In this document: positions 22,892 through 36,000 of the stretch, piece by piece | How the letters are laid out: every line of letters starts with the position of its first letter | How positions within the stretch are numbered: the stretch's first letter is position 1 | Assembly: GCA_023512835.1 (NCBI GenBank) | Contig: CM042088.1 | Location: 55,363,579 to 55,427,578 of the forward strand | Length of the DNA stretch: 64,000 bases | Reading direction: 5' to 3' | Origin: Taxillus chinensis | Taxonomy: Eukaryota > Streptophyta > Magnoliopsida > Santalales > Loranthaceae | Translations under genes and position numbers: made by a program | Notes under the pieces: model-generated | Database searches by the model: none | The model's input: only the letters and a program-made list of their open reading frames with translations | Told to the model about the DNA's origin: nothing

Positions 22892-23917
22892 ATGGCGTCC
22901 GAGAAGGATTCATACAAGATCAAAAAATTCGACGGGACGAATTTCAGTTTCTGGCGAATGCAGATGGAGGACTATCTGTACCAGAAAGACTTGTACCTGC
23001 CGATGGGAGAAAAGCCGGCGGAAATAAAAGACGACGATTGGAAGGTGTTATATCGTAAAGCCTTGGGGGCGGTCCGTCTAAGCCTGACGAGATCTATGGC
23101 CTTCAATGTCAAATACCAGGATACAACTGCAGGACTGATAAAAGCTCTCTCGAATATGTACGAGCAGCCCTCTGTAGCTCACAAGGTATTTTTAATTAAG
23201 AAGTTGTTTAATTTAAAAATGCCAGAAAATGGGAATTTTAGAGAGCATCTAAATTCCTTCAATGAGGCCAAAGACCAATTGAAATCGGTAGAAATTACTT
23301 TCACCGATGAAGTGAATGCTGGTGCCTTGCTTAGTACTATGCCAGAAGGTTGGCAGTCAACGGTACAATCTATTTCTGCTTCTTTTGGGAAAAATAAAAT
23401 GGTATTCTCAGAAGTAGTAGACATGATCATGACGGAGGAGATCAGAAGGAAGGAAGAAGGCCCTCCCACATCGGCATCAGCATTAAATCTGGAGAGCAGA
23501 GGTAGAGGCAAAAATAGAGGCACTCAGCAGTGGAGATCTACATCGAGGAATGGTATATCCAAATCCAGAGGTCGCCAATTCCAAACCAACAAAGGTAAAA
23601 ATAAAATTGAATGTTGGAATTGTGAAAAATTGGGACATTTTAAGTCTGAGTGCAGGGGTCCGAAAAAGGAAGACAACGTGCATGGAAGTGCAAATGTCGC
23701 ATCAGGTGATGCTCTCATATGTTCTATGGAGAGCAAGACGGAATCTTGGGTGCTAGATTCTGGAGCTTCATTCCACGCTACCTCAAATAAAGAAGTGTTC
23801 GAGGATTATGTTGCAGGGGCAATCGAGAAAAGGTGTATCTCGGTAATGATCAGGCGAGCGACGTCGTTGGTCAAGGAACAGTACAAATCAAGCTCAATGG
23901 ATCTGTATGAAGGCTGA
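22892..23917 (+). pseudogene. Copia gag and start of protease
   Basis: An open frame of 341 codons starts MASEKDSYKIKKFDGTNFSF, continues through the Copia gag core, and has a CCHC zinc knuckle (CWNCEKLGHFKSEC, about residue 240) followed by the protease active-site motif DSGA (about residue 289). Gag packages the element RNA; the protease would cut the polyprotein. The frame is lost after about 23850 and the protease end reappears in another frame (23923-24086), so the polyprotein is broken. Confidence 0.9.
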
Positions 23918-24086
23918 AAGATGTGAGACATATACCTAGTCTCAGAAAGAATTTAATTTCCATCGGACAATTGGCAAAAGATGGCTACGTGTCCACTTTT
24001 GCGAGAGACACCTGGAAGATTTCTAAAGGAGCCATGACTATTGCACGGGGTAAGAAACATGGAACTCTTTACACAACTATGAATGG

Positions 24087-24970
24087 TGTCACGCCCCCGA
24101 ATTTCAAGAAACTCGGAACTAAGAACGTGACTTCCCCATGCTCGCACTCGGACGGTCAAGGGGTTGGTGACTAGCACCAATACGGACTACACAGTGGGTG
24201 CTGTCCAAGATATACATGTACATTCATACAATAGGGGTCTTCATGTACATTCCAACATGCTATGGAGCTAAGGAAAAATAATAATAATTTATTAATGATA
24301 TAATCATGTTAAAATTCTAATACAAATTTCACGGACCCTCATCCGGATATTCAAATAATAAAACCAATTATGTTATACAAAATCCATAAACCAAGTTATA
24401 CAAAATGTGAAATGAATAACAATCAACTTCGAACCAGCCTCTAGTGAATGGGTCGATACCTGAAACATGTCAACAAAGTATAGGTGAGCACAAGTGTCCA
24501 GTAGGTGATCTCCATCTCCTCATCATCCTATAACATGAAATCCTAAATCTACATGATCAATATATGCTTGTGTCAGTGCAGTGTCCTATTCTATCACAAT
24601 AAGCTCACATTCAATCACAAATATAACATCACACCCATTACATTTCATCCATCAAAGGTTTGCACCGGCAATCCAACCATCCACATGATCCCCGCTACCA
24701 ACACCAAGAATCCCAGTCACTACCAGATAGCCATATGTGGGACCTGCGGTGTCCCTAACGACAACCTGCCACATATGAGACCCGGGTTAACCAGCCACAT
24801 AGGGGACCTGCGGCCTCTTGCCAGCCCTATGTGGGACCTGCGGTTAACCAAACCAACTCCACCACCAACTCCACACATATAATCAATAAATATAAATTCC
24901 AAATAATCAGGATTCCATATTACAACATTATCGAATATTCAAATTATCAACCCAGTAACATCACACCACA

Positions 24971-25013
<43 letters not shown>

Positions 25014-27864
25014 AGTTGCAACCAAACTACAAATTTTATTTGTAATGTGAAATTAATAATATCAAGCATAACTAAACTATATCTTTTAATGTCAAATTAA
25101 TAGTAACACACTACAAATAATATATTTCAATGCCAAATCATGAATATCAGGTCCAATAATATTTACAATATTCACACTATAATTTCAAGCCCAAATAATA
25201 TATATATTTAAAATAACCAACAATTAATTTCAAGTCACAAATAATATTTATAGCCGACTATTAACACGTTAGATTTTATAATTTAATCCTAAACAATTAA
25301 CGGATCACGAGGAAAGGGATTTGAAAGACTAGAGGAGACAGGCCCGGCCTAGAATGACCGGCCAGTGCACGCCATCCTGTCGGGCTGGCGTCCAGGCGCG
25401 TGGGGACGGCAGGGTGCCCACCCCCCCCTTTCCATCAAGTTCGCGCGGCAGGGTCTGGTCCCTTCTGCTGGTGTTCTTTTGCCCGCACGCAAACAGGCGT
25501 GCTCCATTAATAATAATACCAGCATTTGACATTAATTAAGAGGGGAAAAGAAGTGTGATTAAATAATTAAATAAATAAAAGGTGAAGTTGACCTATGTCA
25601 CGTCCCCGAATTCCAGGGAACCCGGAACCGGGTACATGACTTCCCCTTGCCTGCACCCGAAAGGTCAAGGGGTTGGTGACTAGCACCAATAGAGACTACA
25701 CCGCGGGTCTTGTCTCAAATATGCAACCCTGTACGATCATACATCAAGGGTAATCCTGTACTTTTCTATACATCATCATGCATACAATAAGTCAAACAAT
25801 CATACAGACATCACATCACAAACAAGATGCAAATATAACCGTCCACCAGGACTCATGTCCGGGATACAAACATAATCCAATACACAATACAGGATACGAT
25901 CGTATCATACATCGAGTAGTGGGCACGTCCTTCCGGAAGAAAGTCCTCCACTAGTCTCGGGTCACACCTGAAAAAGGTAAACAACAAGTAGGGGTGAGCG
26001 ACAAGCTCAGGTAGGTGACCCTAACACTCCACATCATGCAACACATATAAGTCTATACTATATGCTTAGTGTACTCGTGCACCGTGTAGTGTGCACAATC
26101 ATCGAGACTCACCGCAACAAACATCGGACAACTTGTCCACGATCCTCCATGGGATCCCAGCTCAGGGCACTCGGCCCTAGCTCCACGAGCTCAACGGCTC
26201 AACTCAGGCCTTAGCTTGTCCACGGCGCAATATGCCCGGCCACGCGCGCACACGCCTGCCATCGGTGCATATGCCCGCCACGTCAACCACATAGCACCAT
26301 CGGTGCATCACGGTGAGAACCCAAACAAGTCACGGAGTCCATGCCCCAATACCTCACACCAACATACTAACATTAGTATGGCATGTCATTCTCAACATTT
26401 CCTTTGGAACTGTAGCCAGTCTTCACAAGTAAATCCTCAATCCTTGATTTATGAAGGAAATACCCATAGCAGCTATTTTCTTGAAATCAAAAGTCCCGGC
26501 ATTGGGTTCCCATAGCATAAATAAGATAATCTGATTTTTTGGGGATTTTTCTGAGACGTCTAACCCCACTTTCCAAAAATTCACCACTACGAACTTTTGG
26601 GTTTTTCCGAAATTTTACACTAAAACCCAATTTTCACATTTTGAAATAGTGGGAATTAATTTTTCTAGTATTTTTCTTTGAATCCAAATGGGGGGTATTT
26701 CGTTATTTACATTGTAACTTAAGCATAATACTTAAATGTGTAGATGGGTATAGGTTGCAATGTAAATAGGTCCAGTCCAGTCAAACTGTATTTCGAATCT
26801 GCCAGTGAAACTACATTTTCGAATCTGCATTTCGAATCTGCATTTCGAATCTCTTTTCGAACTACCTTCGACCCTCGAACCTACACTCGAACTACCTTCG
26901 AAAACTACCTTCGAAGTACCCATGAACTGCCTTCGAAACTCCCCTTCGAAGTACCTTCGAACCTTCGAAACGACACTCGAAAATTTCACATTCGACACTC
27001 GAAATTACACTACATCGAACCTACCTTCGAACCTTCGAAACTGCACATTCGAAATTTCCAATTTCCAGTCGATCTCATCGGTCGTTCTCTACCCAGGTCC
27101 ACGACGATTCATGTTCATCATCGTTTTTCACTTGTTTCTCGTCCTGGGATTCAACCCGAATCTCATAAAACTCATACCTAATACTATATCTTAGGTTTTA
27201 AATCACGTCTTACCCCTCAGAACGCATTTAAATACAAGATTCAACCCAAAATTGGTTTTTCCCCAAATTCTAGGGTTCAACACGAATTTGCATGATTTCA
27301 TCAAATTCTTACATGTTAATCCAAAAAACAAGAAGAAAAGGGTGAAGAATCGGTGGAACACCTACCTGGAATGATTCTTGATGCTTGAACGAGCTCAAAA
27401 CGCCCCAAATCGCCAAGGCCTCCAAGCTTCCTTCTCTCTTTCTCTCTCTAAGCTCTTCAAGGATCACCTACCTCTTGCCTTCCGAAGGGATTAAGCTCGC
27501 AAGAATAATCTAGAATTGACGAAGAATGACGAAGAACGCAAAGAATACTATGAACTCTCCTCCGACGGCTAGGTTTTCTCAAAACAAAATTATAATGAAT
27601 GATAAAACCCCAAAACCCTATTTTTAATTAAAATTCATCATTCTTTTTAATAATTTCTAAAAAGCCCTCAAAAATTCTATTTTTCACTTATTAACCCTCA
27701 ATTTAACTCCTAAAAATTATTAAATTACCCCTGGAGGCTTCTGGACCTCTAACTAGGCCCAAATATAGTCAAAATGATCGTATTAATGGCCACGTTCTCA
27801 AAATAATATTCTTAACATCAAATATAGATTATAAGTTACACTAACAAATATACGAATCCTTACA
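24087..27864 (-). mobile_element. Insertion nested in the Copia element (LTR-type ends)
   Basis: It starts TGTCACG and ends CTTACA, and is flanked by the 5-bp duplication AATGG (24082-24086 and 27865-27869); the Copia coding sequence continues on either side. A second, diverged copy of the starting sequence lies at 25596 (TGTCACGTCCCCGAAT against TGTCACGCCCCCGAAT), and similarity continues for several hundred bases (shared GGTCAAGGGGTTGGTGACTAG). No gag or pol is visible. On the minus strand both units end GTGACA, as some large Gypsy LTRs do. I infer LTR material of one family, either one LTR inside another or two LTRs that lost the interior. Confidence 0.6.
26780..27060. repeat. TTCGAA-rich degenerate tandem array
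   Basis: More than a dozen TTCGAA or TCGAA cores occur at short irregular spacing, with repeating CTACCTTCGAA and ATTTCGAATCTGC phrases. It lies within the nested insertion. Confidence 0.75.
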
Positions 27865-27871
27865 AATGGAA

Positions 27872-28700
27872 ATTGTTTTATTACAGTTGCAGAGTGTAAA
27901 GACGACCCAAATCTGTGGCACCAAAGACTTGGCCACATGAGTGCAAAGGGAATAGAAGTCATGCATTCAAAAGGGAAGCTGCCAAGAGTAAAATCAATAG
28001 ATATTGATTTTTGTGAAAGCTGTATTTTTGAAAAGCAGAAACGGGTTAGCTTCAAAAGGGAAGGCAGAACCTCAAAGGAATCAAAGCTCGAATTGATTCA
28101 CACAGATGTTTGGGGACCGGCCAGTTTCATCAATTGGAGGTAAATATTATTTTATTACCTTTATTGATGATCATTCCAGGAAAGTATGGGTATACTTTAT
28201 CAGACAAAAGTCAGAAGTATTTGAAACATTTAAAAGTTGGAAAGCGATGGTCGAGAATGAAACCGGTTTGAAGGTCAAAAGGTCTCATTCGGATAATGGT
28301 GGAGAATATGAAGACACCAGGTTTAAATGGTTCATTATGAGAGCGGGATCAAGCTCGAGAGAACGTGCCAGGGACACCACAACGATGGCATAGCAGAACG
28401 GATGAACCGGACATTGACTAAAAGAGCCAGAAGTATGCGCATACATGCAGGGTTGCCCAAGCAGTTTTGGGCAGAGGTAGTCAACACGGCAGCTTAACTC
28501 ATCAATCGTGGACCATCAACACCTCTAGAGTTCAAAATACCGAAAGAAGTTTGGACGGGAAAAGAGGTTAGACTTTCACATTTGAAAGTATTTGGTTGTG
28601 TCTCTTATGTGCATATTAGTGATAATACTAGAAGTAAACTTGACGCTAAATCACTTAAATGCACATTTGTTGGTTATGGTGGTGATGAATTTGGTTATAG
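27872..28700 (+). pseudogene. Copia pre-integrase and integrase remnant
   Basis: The zinc-binding His and Cys pairs are present (HQRLGHM, then CESC), followed by HTDVWGP and HSDNGGEYED, which hold the first two acidic residues of the catalytic triad, and by AERMNR with the third. The frame changes near 28135 and again near 28330, and a TAA near 28495 interrupts it. This enzyme would insert element DNA into the genome; here it is not translatable as one protein. Confidence 0.85.
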
Positions 28701-30300
28701 ATCTTTGGAATAACCAAAATAAGAAAATCATCAGAAGTAGAGATGTTGTGTTTAATGAAAAAGTCATGTATAAAGATAGAGACATGACCGAATCCATTAG
28801 TCAAGTGGATCCTGAGCCTGTTTACTTTGAGCCCGATAATGTCCCAGATAGTGAAGCTATCAAAACAGGCCAGAAACCTCAGGAGGAGGAAGTTACAGGA
28901 CAAGCTAGTGAAGAGCCACAGGATCAAGCTCCTACATTGAGGAGATCCAGTCGACCGCATGTACCAAACAGGAAGTACTTGAATTATTTGTCACGACAGG
29001 ATGGAGGAGAGCCTGAATGCTATCATGAAGCATGTCAGGTAGAGGATGCGAGCAAGTGGGAGCTTGCAATGGAGGATGAAATGAAGTCTCTTATATCTAA
29101 CCAGACTTGGGAATTAACAAAGCTACCGACCGGCAAGAAAGCTTTGCAAAACAAATGGGTGTACCGAGTCAAGGAGGAACATGATGGCTCCAAGCGATAT
29201 AAAGCAAGACTGGTGGTTAAAGGCTTCCAACAGAAGGAAGGTATTGACTACACTGAAATATTCTCTCCAGTTGTTAAACTAACTACCATTCGGTTAGTTT
29301 TGACCATTGTAGCAGCAAAGGATCTATATCTAGAGCAGCTAGATATAAAGACAGCTTTTCTCCATGGAGACTTGGAGGAAGAGATATACATGCAGCAACC
29401 AGAAGGATTCGAGATGAAGGACTTGAGTGCAGCAAAGTAAATACTTGGAATGAGGATTAGCAGAGACAGACAGAAAGGTACCTTACAATTATCTCAAGCA
29501 GAATATATTTGTAAAATTTTACAAAGGTTTAGTATGGGTGATGTTAAACCAGTGAGGACACCTTTTGCTAATCATTTCAAGTTGTCAAAGGAGCAATGTC
29601 CAAAGACAGATGAAGAGAAGGACTACATGGCAAAGGTTCCATATGCCTCAGCCATTGGAAGCTTGATGTATGCCATGGTGTGCACGAGACCAGATATTGC
29701 TCATGCAGTGGGAGCAGTGAGCAGATTTATGTCTAATCCAGGAAAGCAGCATTGGGAAGCAAAAATGGATACTTAGATACATGCGATGTACTACTAACAA
29801 ATGTCTATGTTTTAAAAAAGGTAAGTCAAGTTGCAGGGTTATGTTGATGCTGATTTTCTTTGGAGAAATAGACCACGGGAGGAGCACTACAAGATATGTG
29901 TTCACATTGGGGACTACGAAGAGTGAGTGGAATTCTCGGTTCAGCGAAGATTGTGGCTCTATCTACAACTAAGGCAGAGTATGTTGCGGTGACAGAAGCC
30001 AGCAAGGAGTTTATTTGGTTACAAGGATTATTAGCAGAAATGGGTTTCAAGCAAGAGATGGATGTATTGCATAGTGACAGTCAGAGTGCAATACACTTGG
30101 CCAAGAACTCAGCATTTCATTTAATTTGATACACTTGGCCATGGATGTATTACAAGCATATTGGACTGCGTTATCATTTTATTCGATCATTGTTAGAGGA
30201 TGGAGTGTTAATACTTGTAAAAATACAAGGGAGCAAGAACCCAGCTGATATGTTAACCAAAACAGTCACTACAGACAAATTAGAGTTGTGCGCAACTCTA
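28700..30300 (+). pseudogene. Copia reverse transcriptase/RNase H remnant with core deletion
   Basis: The N-terminal part of the reverse transcriptase is recognisable (WELAMEDEMKSL, NKWVYRVK, DIKTAFLHGDLEEEIYMQQP). At about 29409 the text jumps from the EGFE block straight to the KDLSAAK block, so the intervening palm segment with the YVDD active site is missing; a TAA follows at 29438-29440. After it come ILGMRI, CTRPDIAHAVG and RNase H pieces in several frames up to about 30300. No active polymerase can be made. Confidence 0.85.
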
Positions 30301-30370
30301 ATTGGTCTTCAAGAATAGTTGCATCGGAAAGAGCTACTGCAGGTGTAAAGACAGATTGAAATTAGTCTTC

Positions 30371-30380
30371 AAGTGGGAGA
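30371..30380 (+). other. Polypurine tract of the Copia element
   Basis: AAGTGGGAGA directly precedes the 3' LTR, the usual Copia form. Confidence 0.8.
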
Positions 30381-30381
30381 T

Positions 30382-30867
30382 TGTCAGAAAATGCAGCTAC
30401 GGCTTCACGAAGGACAGCTGGCTTCACATGAGAGCTGGCAATTTTTTGTCAAACAAACACAGGTGAACACTGCACCGTGAGGAAAAGAACAACAAAAAGA
30501 GAAAGAATAAAAAGGTTACGTGACTCTCGCCCCTCTTTTGTCAAAAACGGTATGCAGCTCCATGTTTTTGTCAAAACGGGCTGCGGGCATTTAGCCTATA
30601 AAAGGCACCCTCGGCAGTGTATTTCATCATCCCAGCAGCAAGTCCCAATACGGGAGAGAGAGAAAATTGAGAGGAGAAAAAAAGAGAGTGAGTTGATAAT
30701 TCTCGGGTGTATTTGGGTATTGGGATCGAGTGTTTGTAAATACAGTGTATTTTTTTCACATAGTGAAAATACTGCAGTAGCTCCGTGGACGTAGGGAATT
30801 TCCCGAATCATGTAAAATTATTGGTGTGCCATTTTATTTCCTCATATTTCCGTATTTCCTCCCAACA
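30382..30867 (+). repeat. 3' LTR of the Copia element
   Basis: Starts TGTCAGAAAATG and ends CTCCCAACA. It aligns along its full length with the 5' LTR, with scattered substitutions and a shorter (GA)n run. TATA box at 30597. Confidence 0.9.
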
Positions 30868-30872
30868 TAGAC

Positions 30873-33070
30873 ATGGGGTCTCACTTATGTGGCCTTAAAT
30901 AAATTTCAAACTTAGGGATGTAATAACATAATTGTCTATTATATTGTAAACTAGACATATTTGGGGTCTAGATCCATTAGCCATGATTAGATGTTATTGG
31001 TGTTAGTTAATTGTTCATTTGTATAAATTTTCTCCACTCAGTCGCTAATATAAAAATAAAAAAGGAAAAACAACATGAGATTAACTTATTAATAAGGTAT
31101 TTTGTTTAGCCCAACTACAATACCTAATTTTTTATGGCCGCTCTTACGCATTTTTTTATTGTTTCCCAAAAATTATTAGAGTTTTTTTGAGATGGAACTC
31201 TGGTGAAACCACCTAGATATTGAGATTGTATTGTTCTATAAATTTAAAATTGTACATGTTGTTCTTGCTAATAAGGTCTGTTAGAGCACTTACACTAGAA
31301 TAGTCAAATGCTTCAATAAATTTATATACATTGAACAATATTAATCACAAATTTGACTCAAAATTTATGTCTTAACTAAAAATATTATTAAAATTTTAAA
31401 TAAAATAATGAATACCTTGAAGTTTGATATTTACTAAAAAAAATTATCAAGACACAAATTTTAAATCAAATTTATAATTAATATTATTCTATCTAAATAA
31501 ATTTATTAAAATAATTTAATTAACTTTTTTGAATATGATGTGAAAAATCAGTATCCTTTTTCCCAACAAACGTGAGCCCCGTTATCCATCGGTAATGAGA
31601 ACGGTCATCAGAGAATAATTAAAGAAATAAAATGTGGGTTGTGATCATTAATTTTTATATATATAAAGTCCCAGATTAAGCCAATTACCAAAGGCTACAT
31701 GAATTGAATTGCATGGATTTTGAATTCGCTAATCATCCAGTGAAGATTACTATTTTAATGAATTCTTTTATATTTTAATGAATTCGCTAATATTTATTTT
31801 AAAAATAAAATATTAGATTAAATATTTATATTATACATATTACCTACGATAATCTAATGATTAAATTTTACGTAAATATAATTAAAAAATCAAAAATCAA
31901 ATAAAATAAAATCAAAACATTTTATTTTAGATCAAACAACATTGAGATCAAACACTGCCACGTCTAAAAAAAACGGGACACATCATTGAGATCATTATCG
32001 GGAAGAACATGAGTTACAATATACTGACATTTAACCGGTGTCTTACAGTAGACATTTGACATGTAAAATAAGCTCACCTTGCTACCATTAACCATACACG
32101 GTTGTTTAAGACGAACAATAAGCCAACCCACCAACGGTATGTAAATTGGTATAACTAATAACACTATTATTCCCTATATCAATATCATACTAACTACCGA
32201 GCTTTGTAAAAATGACATCCTAAAAGACAAAACTCAACTCTTAAGAAAAAATACAACGCTTGTGGTTCTGCAAGAGCTGTGCCAAATCAGAATCAATGCG
32301 GGTTCACTGAGTTGCAAGACCTGACGACAGCAAGAAAGGAGCATGTGTGCTGCTGCTCAAATTTTATATGCGGGTAGAGTCAAATCTTGATGATACACGG
32401 AAAGCCTGTCAAGCAAACAAATTAACTGTGCTAACAATCTTTACATCCACTGTCATGGCAAACTGTGATGGCTAAAACTTGCAACCACAATGAGGAAGGG
32501 CATAACAGAAACCCAAAATAAGTAGTGTTGGGAAACCCTTCTGACACGGGGTTGGATTATTTTGGAAATTCAACAGTAAAAGGTTTCAAGTAATACAAAC
32601 CACAAACCACGCATGCCAAAATCCTCACAATGACCCAAATGATCTAACAAAACTTTAAATATTATTCTTAAAGTACCCAGTTCGTTGGTAATGGGGAAAA
32701 AATGTCTTACGCAAAAGCATGTAGACACATCACCTAAAATGTGGCATATCCCTAACAGCTAAAATTTCCAAGAGACATGTTATTTCACACCAAATTCGCA
32801 GGGGAAAGCATGCTGGTCATATGATAGATAATTATAAGTATCATGTTGGGCCATGGTTAGGCATGGGAATAAAAATGGCGTAGAACTGAGTCAACTGACA
32901 TCCCACAAGTAAAGTGAACATAACAAGCCATTATCATAAGAGTAACAAAAACACAGGAAAGCATTCTCATAGCAGGCCATCCATGAAAGCATAAAAGAGT
33001 CTTTGAACTTTACATACAAGAATGAATGACCACACTGAAAACTAATTACCTATTATATGCCAAAAAAATT
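30873..33070. other. Spacer between the Copia element and the eRF3 3' end
   Basis: No gene is seen. Two long AT-rich inverted arms (about 31313-31378 and 31445-31510) could fold into a hairpin and may be a MITE. The last several hundred bases before 33071 should hold the eRF3 3' UTR on the minus strand. Confidence 0.5.
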
Positions 33071-36000
33071 TTAACTCTGGGAAGTTGCACCATGCTCGGT
33101 AACTTTTCCCACGGCGATTGTTTTACCTGTAAAATACTGTAACCCGTGAATTCAAAGAGAAAAGAGAAGGAAAAACATGATCATAATGTCTAAAATTTGT
33201 TACAGACCTTCAGTACGAAGGGTAAACCTTCCCAGCTGTGGAAAATCAGAGAAGTTCTCAACACATATCATATTACTAGTCTGAGGGAAAACATTAAAAG
33301 AAAATTACGTCAACAAACAAATTTATTTCAGAATTTTAAAATATTGTGAATCGTGAACTTGTTCCCTTGATAATTTCCCAATCAGCCCACCTGAATCCGG
33401 CATAAAACAATGGCACCATTCTTCACAAACAGAACTTTCTTTTTCATAGGTTTCTTTGTCTTGGGATCAATTTGCTTTATAAGCTCAACAATCTCACATT
33501 CCTCAACAACTGCATGAATGTGTAAGATGGCCTTGTATCCAGCAGTAAAAATTGCCTAGGGATTAAAAAAACAATAGTAATAAGGCAACTCAGATGCCAG
33601 AGACCTAAAATGATAATAATAAAAATATTACATGCAGGAATGTCAAGTCAGATCAATACATTGTCCAGCAACTCAAGGATCTGCAGCTGAGCAACAAACT
33701 CCTGGACCCCAATTATTGATTTCGCTGCAGTAAAAGCATTCAAGCTGTTTTGTCATTATCAAAATCAGTAGAGTTAACCCAGTGATGTCAATTTAGCTAC
33801 TTCTAAAAGTATGCATGTCACCATGTTATACAGCTACTTACTACACTAAAACAAATGGTACAACGCTGACTATACACAGAAAATAAAGATCCATTTTCTG
33901 TTTTCCCATTTCGGGATGGGATTAAGGATCTACTATTGTCTATTGAGGTTCCATTATATATGCCAACATCAACCAAAACTCTGGACTTTTAAATTAACAC
34001 TAATAGTCAAATCAGTTAATTGTGAAGGAACGTTGTGTTCATATTGGCACTTGTGACCCAAACACTTCCCAGACCCCACACTCGTGGAAGTTTTAGGGTT
34101 TGCCCTTCTTTTTTAGTCGAACCAGTAGCAATTCAAATTAAAACTAACATAGATTGTTGACTACAAAGCAAGAACAAAATGAAGTGTTAGCTTTACGGTG
34201 TAATTTGAGTAGTTTACTAGAAAAACTCAACTCACCCACGCTTGAAAGGACAAAACCAGTCAGTATGTCCTCTTCTTCTATTCCAGCTAATTTAACTCGT
34301 AGATTCTCACCAGGCCCAGCATTCTTAACTTTATCGTCATCACAATATATAGAGACAACTTTTACTTGGGTCTGTAAATGAAATGTTGACTTACAAATTA
34401 ATCTTAAATAAACAAGAAAGAAAGCCAAAAAATGTTGAACTTATATCAGGAGAACATGGAAGCACCTTATTTGGCATGACCACCAAGGTATCACCCTCAC
34501 GCACACTACCCGACTCCACCTTGCCCATAACGACAGAACCCATATCTTTGAATTTGTCAATAATCGGCAACCTATAGTACACAATCTAACATTAGATTAA
34601 AGTCTAACGATTAGGAAAAAAAGCCAGATACTGTTGATACTGTAGGAAAGATAAAAATAAAATAATAAAGTTCAATCAAAACCCTAAATCAGAATCTATA
34701 ACCAATTCATTAAAAGCCTATGGGCTATGGCCTACAGATCCATGGAGCAATCATTACTCACTAATCATATGTTTGTAGAGGTATTTTGGAAATAATAGTA
34801 TTTTATATCCACTAAACTATAACAGCACATATAATTACAAATATTATACTAAACTATCCAATCCAAAAACGGATGAAAATATATTTTATTTTTTTACCCA
34901 AATATCAATATTCAACTTTATGCAAATCTTCATAATTTAAAATTTTTCAATTAGATCTATTCGATTTGAAGATAAATATAATAAAATTGATATTGTGTTC
35001 ACCATAAATAACAAACTTGTTATATATACTAAATAATAATACAAGGAAAGAAAAAATATAAAAGCACTTTTAGTGTATAAAATATTAAAAAGAAAAATAC
35101 TCCTATACATTTTAATTTAATACGCTACAAAGCATATAAGGTTTTTTTTAATACTAAACCCATAGCAACCAAATTGATATGAATTTTTTTCAAAATGATA
35201 ATCTTATACTATACTATCCATTGCGTTGTGTCAAACACATCATAGTCAGCAATTTGCCCATTCCAATACTAAACCAAAGAAAAATTTTATTTAGGCAGAT
35301 CAAGGGGAGGATTCTCTATGTTCTTCACAAATCCTCATTTTGGCACAATAGCTAGATTACACATCCAAAAATTGGTAAAATAGGATGTGAAAAGATGTTA
35401 ATAAATAAATTTATTTATTGAAAAAATAAATAAATTTTATCACACAGCTACTAAAAAATGTGAAACAATGTTACTATAATCCGACTAATTTTTCCAAAAA
35501 TTAAAAAAAAACATCATAACTTTAAAATGACCCAAAATAAATAAGAATTTCTGCTTGCAATGGCACATCAGGTCAAGGAGATAATGGCAGCAAAATGCAA
35601 TGAATTATTTGTGGTTTAAGATTTTTTTTAAACATCTTTTATGTTTATTTTTACTGTGTCCACCCACCATAAAGGAACAGAGGCCTAGTACAAAGAGGCT
35701 GGGTAATAATTAGTCAAAGAAAAGTGCCTAGACAACATTTTAATTGATTACAACAAACCCATATTGGAAATGCCTTGCATATATGTGCATAGATAGCTAC
35801 AGGTTAGCGTCAAAAACCATATGCATAAGGCAGTAGACAACAATTTTGAACCATCAATGGAGGATACACAAAAGTGTTTCTTCAGAAGCTCATCAAACTC
35901 TTTACCTAAATGGACCTTTTGGATCTCGCAAGGGAACCTCAGCAGCATCAAGAGCCTCAAAAAGGCATTGACCATTCCACCATGGGCAAACAGTATTGTC

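Larger units (their letters stand above)
22188..30867 (+). mobile_element. Defective Copia LTR retrotransposon
   Basis: Two LTRs (22188-22697 and 30382-30867) flank a primer site, gag, protease, integrase, reverse transcriptase and RNase H pieces, and a polypurine tract, in Copia order. The 5-bp duplication TAGAC lies at 22183-22187 and 30868-30872. The element cannot move by itself: the frame breaks after protease, a 3.8-kb insertion splits the pre-integrase region, integrase has frame changes and a stop near 28495, and the reverse-transcriptase core is deleted. RNase H is also frameshifted. Confidence 0.9.
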
